Positions 58,472 through 64,000 of a DNA stretch of 64,000 nt are shown here, piece after piece. Origin of the DNA: Gelatoporia subvermispora B. Lineage: Eukaryota > Basidiomycota > Agaricomycetes > Polyporales > Gelatoporiaceae. The stretch's first letter is position 1. Each line of letters begins with the position of its first letter. Position numbers and translations under genes: made by a program. The notes below the pieces were generated by a model. The model was not told where the DNA came from. It did not search any database and saw only the letters and a list, made by a program, of their open reading frames with translations. The stretch spans positions 2,051,581-2,115,580 of the forward strand of contig KB445792.1 of assembly GCA_000320605.2 (NCBI GenBank), in the 5' to 3' direction.

Positions 58472-59653
58472 ATTAGACACTGATGCAGACAGCTGTCATG
58501 CCTCGCAGTTACTTCGTTCAGTGTGTCGGACAGGTCAAGGGAGAAGGTCAAGGAGAAGTATCAAATGACGAAGAGCGTCACGGCGGTCCTCACTCCGCAA
58601 GACTCACCTACCTCAAGTATATGTTTCTCGTCTGGATTCCGTTCCTCCGCGTTCAATAGCACAGAAAACCCAAGTTGTCAAGTTTCCTTTGCGTATCGCC
58701 CCCCGTAACTTGTAATCTCGCTTGCTCTTCCTCTCGACTACTATGAATGTGTGCAAGTACGGCAAGTACCAGGACTTCCTTGAATGAACGCAAACGTGGC
58801 AGCCCAGCGCTAGAAGGTCTCATTGGCGCGCGCTTGCTGCATCCAGGTGTGAACTCGTAGCTGCCTTAGAACCCGGTAATGTACCGTGCATCATCTATCG
58901 CTGACTCCATTGCAGACGTGAGGAAGCTCCTGGTGATGGCCGGAAGGCAAAGATGAAACCATGTTGAAGTCTTGAAGACAAGACTGCAAGACGAGCTTGG
59001 ACAAAAGACGCAGCTGAGAAGACACAAATGTCTGGCGTCTGTCATCCTTGTCTTTCGTGAAAGCAACTTGACAGGGCGTTCTCTTTACAACGGATATGAA
59101 TCATGCACGCGATGCCGAAGAACGGGCTGTTTCCGAATACAACGTACCACGACTTGGCATTGAACAAGCACGTCTCTCGGGACCGCGTATCGCTAACCGC
59201 AAGGACTGATGGGGTCGTTAGCGAGTACGCACGAGCACTATTAGGGTGGTAGACCACTGTCGGCATGTATATATCCATATCTCGCAAGCAATACATATTT
59301 TTCGTCACCCTGCGACGAGTTGCGAATCAAACCTAGAATCATCTGAGATCGGGCAATACGCTCGTTTTGGAGGTAGATTTCCCGCTGAGCACTGGATGCT
59401 GGGGCTTTCAGACCTATGTGTACGTATATCGCGGCCTCCAGCAGACAACAATTCAGTTAGGGAAATACGAGTATGTACTGATTCTTGAGTATATAATTGG
59501 TGAATCCGTAGAAGTCGAGAACAGGATCTTACTGAGCCTCTTGAGGCGTCAGCGCACGTGGCGAGAAAGTGGTGGACGATTTCCTGATTCGTAAAATCTG
59601 TCGGGCGTTCATTCTCTCGTAGAGCACACTCCACCTATCCATATCCTCACAAA
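58472..59653. other. Intergenic, 1.2 kb without a supported gene
   Basis: This lies between two plus-strand genes. Short frames of 60-110 codons on both strands show no domain or splice support. It likely contains the Tra2-like 3' UTR and the NUG1 promoter. I found no tRNA or repeat. Confidence 0.45.
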
Positions 59654-61997
59654 ATGCCTCGCATCCGTAAAAGTGAGACATGGTTTATGCATACAAAGAC
59701 GCCATAATGCTCATGATATTATACAGAAACAAGCAAAAGAGGTTCCACCAATCAGCGGGAAAAGATCAAGCACAAGGCCGCGGAGACCAGGAAAAAGCGC
59801 AAGAGGGATGTTAAGAAGAACCCGCAGTGGAAATCGAGTGCGTAATTTAGTGAAAAGACTACCGTGATCACTGAATTAGGTGATGTTTTGCAGAGCAAAA
59901 GAAAGACCCTGGTATCCCCAACAACTTCCCGTACAAGGACCAAATCCTTGCAGAAGTCGCTGAACAGCGGAGACAGGTGCGCCTACACCCCCCTGAGCTT
60001 ACTTATCCGTTGACAATCTCGCCAGGCGGCAGAGGAGAAGCAGCTTCGCAAAGAGGGGAAGAAGCTTGCTAGAGACCAGGCTGAACATGCTGAGGGATCC
60101 GACAGCGAGTCGGAAGCGGCGTTCGATGGTGTCACCGGCTTGAGCGTGCGTGCACAGAAGTCTGTGGGCGAGAAGGCGAAAGCAAAAGTGGCTACGGTTG
60201 AGGAAGTGGACGATGATGTTCCGGTCCTGATGAACCCCGAGCTGCCCAACCTCAAGGCCGTCTTGGACCTCGCCGACGTTGTGATCGAAGTGCTCGATGC
60301 TCGGGATCCCCTCCGATGCAGGAGCAAGCACATTGAGGAACTCTCGGAGTCGAAAAAGCTGCTCTTGGTCCTGAACAAAGTTGGTGCGTATGATTATCTC
60401 GCGTCCAGCGGACGCAATCTGATATTGACCTATTCCTTCAGACACCTGTCCCCAGGAAGCGGTCGCATCATGGTCGCAAACCCTTCGGGCCAACCACCCT
60501 ACCGTACTTTTCCGCTCCGCATCTGCCTTCCTTCCGACGTCCCCTGAGCCCATCGGCAAGGGCAAGGCGAAGGAACGAGCAGATGACGCGTGGGGCCTCA
60601 ATGAGGTGTCTACGTGCCTACAGCGATGGGCAGACGAGAAGACCAGTAGTGAGCCGCTGGTGGTTGCTGTCGTCGGTATTGTCAATGTACGTGCATTCAC
60701 ACGCTGGCAGTTTGTAGCACTGACTGACATCCTACACTGTTCAGGCTGGCAAGAGTTCGTTTGTGAACTCGCTGCTGCGCAAAGCGACTCTGTCGACATA
60801 TGCGCTCTCCACGACAATTTCCCAGGAAGGGCCCAGCACCACGACTCACCCTCAAGAGGTTACTCTTGAGCTCAGTGGCAAGCAGCTCCGCATCATTGAC
60901 ACTCCCGGCCTGTTATGGCATCCATCTCCGAACGAAGATTCGCTGGAGCTGGAACGGATACGTGCCAGTGACATCCTGATCAGGAGTAAGGGCCGAATCG
61001 AGCGTTTGAAGGACCCTTCACTTGTTGGTGCGCGCAGTGAACAAATTGAGTGACATATAGGAATGCTGACATCTTGATGACAGTGGCGGAGATCGTATCT
61101 CGTGCCAGCAAGGAAGACCTAATGCTCTTCTACAATCTCCCGGCTTTCCCTGACAACGACCCTGACGCATTCCTGTCCGGACTTGCTCGCTCGCATGGAC
61201 TGATCAAAAAGGTGTGTCTGTTCTCTGCTCTCTACTCAACCTTCGACTGACAAGGTTTCGACTATCAGGGAGGAGTCGTGGACTTGGCTGGTGCCGCACG
61301 CATCGTCCTGCGGGACTGGAGCACCGGCAAATTCCCCCGCTACTCCATACCCTCGTCTGCTGCACCTTCCGAGCTGAAGGACTTGTCTTTCGCCGACGTA
61401 TATGCGAAGGACGAGCAGATCCTCTCGAAGCTGCCCTCGCGCAAGGACATGCGCAAGAACAAGGGCGTCGTCAAAATGAAGGCCGGGGACATCGAGGCCC
61501 GTCAAGTCATTGTCGACGCATCGTGGCTCGAGTCTGACGACGAGGGCAACGAGAGCGATGTGGAGGATGAGGATGAGGATGAGGACGGTTTCGAGGACGA
61601 AGACTCCGAGGATCTCGAGGAGGACGGCGCGAGCGTCGAGGAGGATGAGCTTGACGAAGATGAAGACGAAGAAGACGAGGACGAGGAGGACGAGGAGGTC
61701 CCGCCACTTTCTGGCAAGCGGAAGCGGGGTGTAAAGGCTGCTCCACCGTCGCGACCGGCGAAAAAGGTCGCCTTCGCTGCCGAGCCCAAGGGCACCAAAC
61801 AAGCTCGCGCTGCAGCGGGAGCGAAAGGATCGCTCAAGGCTTCTCCGAAGGTGACTTCTGTCCCACCCAAGAAGGAACTCAAGAGCAAGAAGCCAGTGCT
61901 CAAAAAGCCTGCCAAGGTCGCCAACGCCTCTAAAAAGCCCGCGGCGTCTCAGGCAAAGAACGGCGAGGAGGCTTACGACTTCAAGAAGTTCTTCTAG
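59654..61997 (+). CDS. NUG1: Nucleolar circularly permuted GTPase NUG1/Grn1 (GNL3 family)
   Basis: Nug1 acts in nucleolar and nucleoplasmic 60S subunit assembly and export. The short first exon codes MPRIRKK. Splicing adds TSKRGSTNQREKIKHKAAET and RKKRKRDVKKNPQW, the basic GN3L/Grn1 domain. The GTPase is circularly permuted: DARDPLRCRSKHIEE and LLLVLNKVD (G4) come before VNAGKSSFVNSLL (G1) and IIDTPGLLWHP (G3). GGVVDLAGAARIVLRDWSTG and FPRYSIP follow. The C-terminus has a long Asp/Glu run (61560-61700) and a Lys/Ala/Pro-rich tail ending YDFKKFF at TAG 61997, suited to nucleolar retention. At least six introns are needed. Confidence 0.92.
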
Positions 61998-62347
61998 GCA
62001 CACCGTCGTCATTGGTTCGTGCGGCTGCAATAGTGCAGTCATGTTATGTGCTAGTAGATTTACATACATATCTATAACGATTCCCGTGCTATTCACCGTC
62101 TACGTGCCAAAGTCTATTAGGGGTATAAGTCATAAAAGTGCGGAGGATGTCGTGAATATGTGCGGGAGAACAAAGCCAGTCATCACCGAATGCCCATGCG
62201 CCGTGAATGTTGAAATGCAATAATTTGTGAACGTCCGAGGCGCAGGGATGGGCCCCGGGCCTGCGATGCGATGCAAGATATACAATCCAGATTAAATGGG
62301 GATCAGCGCGTGTGTGGATGATCGTCGCAGTCGCCCTCGGTAGCAAA
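61998..62347. other. Convergent 3' spacer, NUG1 / MDR oxidoreductase
   Basis: About 350 A/T-richer bases hold the 3' ends of both genes. No other feature is seen. Confidence 0.45.
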
Positions 62348-64000
62348 TCACTGGCCGATCTTCACAACACACGTCCCGCCGTCCTTCAGAATACCGCGAG
62401 GGCCGATGGCGTCCCGTCGGAACGCCTCCGGTGCCTTCTCGAATGGCAGCACCTTCCCCTCGTCGTCCCCCTCCCCGGCGTCCACCCATGGCTTCATCTG
62501 CCCGCGCTCGACCATCCCGACGACCGACGCGAGCGAGTCGCGCACGTCCTCGCCCTCGAAGTCGACGTCCGCGGCCACACTGATCCACGTGTACCCGATC
62601 GTGCGCTTCACGCGGCGCGCGCCACCGGGTGTCCGTGCGGACGTCGTTGACGAACGTCGCAGCGAGCGGAAGCCGGACTTGAGGTTGTCCTGCGCAGTGG
62701 GGATCGCGCGGGCGGGCATGTCACCCACGAGCGTGGTGAACTGCGCGCGGGAGCGGCTCTTTTTGCTCTTGTTCCCCGGCCGCGCCGTCTCGTCCAGCGA
62801 CGTCATGGAAAGCGCGGGAGACGCAGGCGGTGTAGGGCCAAGTAGGAACAATTTCTGCGCTGCCTCCCAGACGTCGACGCCGCCGACGGTATCGAGGATC
62901 GCGTCGAATGCGACACCCCTCTCGGCGAAGCGCTCAAGGACGAAGACAGCATCGCCCACGCAGATCTCCTCTGCGCCCCACGAGAGCAGCCGCTCCTCCA
63001 GCTGCTCCCGCAGGTTCTGTGCCTGTTCTTGTGCCTTCTCGGCGTCATCCTTGGGCTCCGCGCTGGACTTCTCTTTGGGCTGAACGGCAGACTCTGGGAC
63101 CTGCACGCAGACCCGTGCGCCAGTCTTGCGTAAAAGCTGCGCGGCGAGTGCGCCGGGGCCGTCGTGGCCTTGCAGTATCAGTACACGAGCGCCCCTGTCG
63201 GGCTCTTCGCGTGCGCGCCCGGCGGCAAGAACGTCCGTAAATGTCCGGACGGCGCGGTGTGCCGGTAGTCCACACAGAGGCAAAAGGGCGAGCTGCTCTA
63301 GGCTCAGATGCTGCGGAGTCGATGACGATCCCAAGGGAGTGGGTGTGATCGCAGAAGCTTGTTGACCAGACGGTAGCGACATGGTTCGGGTGTGTGTCCG
63401 GCGTCGCGGTGGAAAGAGCGTCGGGTTCTGTGCGCGCGGCTGCGGTGCACGGTAGACGCGGTGCCGCTCGACGAGGATGAATTCCGCTAGAGCGCCGCTC
63501 TGTAGGAATAAACATGAGTGCTTCGATTCGTATCGCAGAATAACAGCAACGATGCGCACCTTGCGTACATCCAACAGCCCCATGACCCACTCTCCTCTCT
63601 TGCACACTTCCTCCTTCACCTCCCATCCACACTCCAGCGCCTTCCCCACGAAACTCCGGCCAGGTATGAATCCCGGCTTCCGCCCCTTTCCCTTCTCCGG
63701 CGCCATGCCCACGCCCGCCTCCACCTTGTCCTGCACAAGCAGCGAGTCGAGTCCGTCCAACGCAACCGCAAACACTTGTATGAGTACGTGCGACGATGGG
63801 ACGAAACTTGGCGGCGCAACATGCACAGTGAACATCACGGGCGGAGGCGCCGCCGCCTGCAGGTGCGCAGGTGTCGCGCTTTCCTTCCGCTTCTTTGAGC
63901 GAAGGCTCAGCGAGAACGTGCGTCCCAGGGAGAACGTGCTGTTCCGCTTCGACGTCGAGCCCGCCGCGGCGAGCGCTCCGGCCCCGCGGACGACCTCGAT
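62348..64000 (-). CDS. MDR-superfamily (zinc-less alcohol dehydrogenase/quinone reductase-like) protein, 5' end beyond window
   Basis: The protein fits the medium-chain dehydrogenase/reductase fold. The N-terminal part seen at the right edge is Ser/Arg-rich, with LGRTFSLSLRSKKRKESAT. MFTVHVAPPSFVPSSHVLIQ and VFAVALDGLDSLL lead into PGFIPGRSFVGKALECGWEV and the GroES-like domain. After an intron, SGALAEFILVERHRVYRAP continues it. LLPLCGLPAHRAVRTFTDVL and RGARVLILQGHDGPGALAAQ form the nucleotide-binding Rossmann part, followed by FDAILDTVGGVDVWEAAQKL. The C-terminus reads LPFEKAPEAFRRDAIGPRGI, ending KDGGTCVVKIGQ at TGA 62348. Catalytic zinc ligands are not evident. A charged insert (about 62990-63080) is unusual. 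The substrate is unknown, and the true start lies outside the window. Confidence 0.78.
   Translation of the reverse strand: MEVVRGAGALAAAGSTSKRNSTFSLGRTFSLSLRSKKRKESATPAHLQAAAPPPVMFTVHVAPPSFVPSSHVLIQVFAVALDGLDSLLVQDKVEAGVGMAPEKGKGRKPGFIPGRSFVGKALECGWEVKEEVCKRGEWVMGLLDVRKVRIVAVILRYESKHSCLFLQSGALAEFILVERHRVYRAPQPRAQNPTLFPPRRRTHTRTMSLPSGQQASAITPTPLGSSSTPQHLSLEQLALLPLCGLPAHRAVRTFTDVLAAGRAREEPDRGARVLILQGHDGPGALAAQLLRKTGARVCVQVPESAVQPKEKSSAEPKDDAEKAQEQAQNLREQLEERLLSWGAEEICVGDAVFVLERFAERGVAFDAILDTVGGVDVWEAAQKLFLLGPTPPASPALSMTSLDETARPGNKSKKSRSRAQFTTLVGDMPARAIPTAQDNLKSGFRSLRRSSTTSARTPGGARRVKRTIGYTWISVAADVDFEGEDVRDSLASVVGMVERGQMKPWVDAGEGDDEGKVLPFEKAPEAFRRDAIGPRGILKDGGTCVVKIGQ

Noticed and set aside
61236..62096. 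286-codon minus-strand frame opposite the NUG1 C-terminus
   Set aside because: It is Leu/Val/Leu-rich because it is antisense to Lys/Glu/Asp codons; the sense strand carries the real NUG1 tail.

Overview
The window is nuclear DNA from a filamentous basidiomycete, most likely a wood-decaying Agaricomycete of polypore type. The evidence is many spliced genes with introns of about 40-65 bases, a CYP63-like P450, a 2-oxoglutarate oxygenase of a type expanded in mushroom-forming fungi, and single-pass surface proteins with Ser/Thr-rich stems. No prokaryotic, plasmid or viral features were seen. Exons were joined by eye from splice sites and family resemblance, so outer coordinates are firmer than individual intron edges.

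Layout. 1-32 kb is compact and carries mostly conserved housekeeping genes, many in divergent pairs with short shared promoters: a surface protein; an M28 glutamate-carboxypeptidase-like protein; PEX14 (peroxisome import); a 2OG-Fe(II) oxygenase that looks inactivated; a secreted M24 peptidase; LEU2; NOB1 (20S pre-rRNA cleavage); ARPC3 (Arp2/3); a YVC1-type TRP channel; GINS subunit PSF2; haspin kinase; AP-3 mu; a SOD-like mitochondrial ribosomal protein; OST2/DAD1; a DUF1748 protein; IBA57; and PET191/COA5. 33-38.3 kb is a tandem family of three paralogous single-pass membrane proteins. 38.5-40.2 kb is a candidate DNA transposon with inverted ends, repeated subterminal GCTAC motifs and one internal gene. 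40.6-46.6 kb returns to dense genes: a CYP63-like P450, MSS1/MnmE and calcineurin B. 46.6-56.4 kb is very GC-rich and almost gene-free apart from one ATF/CREB bZIP gene. It holds a diverged tandem repeat of about 257-287 bases and a 77-base duplication. 56.4-64 kb holds RPL18, a Tra2-like splicing factor, NUG1/Grn1 and an MDR-type oxidoreductase cut by the window edge.

Themes. Several genes serve ribosome biogenesis or translation (NOB1, RPL18, NUG1) and several serve mitochondria (mS42/mS43-like, IBA57, PET191, MSS1), but they do not form an operon-like system. The most unusual parts are the surface-protein triplet beside the inverted-repeat element, the GC-rich repeat region, the oxygenase with two in-frame TAA codons, and the recurring use of extremely short first coding exons, including two ATG-only exons facing each other.
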